This document shows, piece by piece, positions 41,390 to 41,450 of a DNA stretch of 41,450 nt; the stretch's first letter is position 1, and every line of letters starts with the position of its first letter. The translations under genes and the position numbers were made by a program. Below the pieces are notes generated by a model. The model worked only from the letters and a program-made list of their open reading frames with translations, made no database searches and was not told the DNA's origin. This DNA is from Phycisphaerales bacterium. GTDB lineage: Bacteria > Planctomycetota > Phycisphaerae > Tepidisphaerales > Tepidisphaeraceae. The DNA lies in contig JADYZN010000010.1 in the NCBI GenBank assembly GCA_020853095.1, positions 1 through 41,450 of the forward strand. Direction: 5' to 3'.

Positions 41390-41450
41390 TAGGGTGGGGG
41401 TTTTCCCAGAGCATCACCCGCGCGAGCCCCCTCCCCAACCCTCCCCCGGA

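Larger units (their letters stand above)
41057..41450. other. 394-bp right end without a gene, rich in dispersed repeats
   Basis: Three repeat-family members lie here (41196, 41262, 41364). Between them is non-repetitive sequence with no frame that has a ribosome-binding site or recognisable product. The window ends in CCTCCCCAACCCTCCCCCGG, possibly a second arm of the 41364 hairpin family. Confidence 0.55.

Overview
The window reads as a chromosomal stretch of a Planctomycetota bacterium, most likely from the Phycisphaerae side of the phylum (inference). The clues are high GC with GC-rich third codon positions, a secreted protein ending in a PEP-CTERM-type tail, an HpnC/HpnD/HpnE squalene route, a polytopic protein with a DUF6798-like end, and many short dispersed intergenic repeats (CACAGAG-type, GTAGGGTGGGCCTTGGCC-type, GGAGGGCGGC-type). 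I see no rRNA, CRISPR array, insertion sequence or phage. There is one tRNA, tRNA-Ala(GGC), near the right end.

Left end (1-3600), the accessory-looking part: the tail of an unidentified gene; a 32-codon remnant of an adenine-type DNA methyltransferase; a 21-bp tandem repeat array of about 11 units (506-737) with an 18-bp perfect palindrome inside; a P-loop ATPase resembling the Sll1717 family; and an unrecognised 241-aa protein. Dispersed repeats separate these pieces. The truncation, the repeats and the less GC-rich ATPase gene suggest a recombining, possibly former defence locus.

3603-13320, all on the minus strand: acs then adk (AMP-forming acetate activation followed by the AMP-recycling kinase), proA then miaB, cdaA then cdaR (cyclic di-AMP synthesis), a secreted unknown protein, and a lone atpG. 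13737-19003: an MBL-fold protein resembling plant-type short RNase Z; a ParA ATPase carrying a C-terminal glycogen-binding (CBM48/AMPK1-like) domain, followed by a degenerate MinD-like protein; and a fibro-slime/PEP-CTERM secreted protein with its own terminator.

19076-25208: envelope sugar genes (SDR oxidoreductase, UDP-glucose dehydrogenase, WecA/TagO-like phosphosugar transferase, NAD-dependent sugar epimerase or decarboxylase), then proC, then purN. 25205-33076: MATE transporter, ileS and purN in one direction, with ileS and purN overlapping by ATGA; a 36-aa small ORF with its own terminator; a CBS-pair protein; a polytopic membrane protein; and an AsmA-like protein. 33357-36662: a plus-strand run of a small exported protein, maf, a 67-aa unknown, a plant-like glucuronokinase and galU. 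The last two could form a salvage route to UDP-glucuronate, parallel to the Ugd route encoded 15 kb away. 36808-40925: hpnC-hpnD-hpnE (squalene from farnesyl diphosphate), divergent from ispH (isoprenoid precursors).

The least ordinary items are the ParA-CBM48 fusion, the 21-bp array beside a broken methyltransferase and an ATPase, the altered DGA motif of the diadenylate cyclase, the eroded zinc finger of IleS, and the glucuronokinase-GalU pair with its coupled 67-aa partner.
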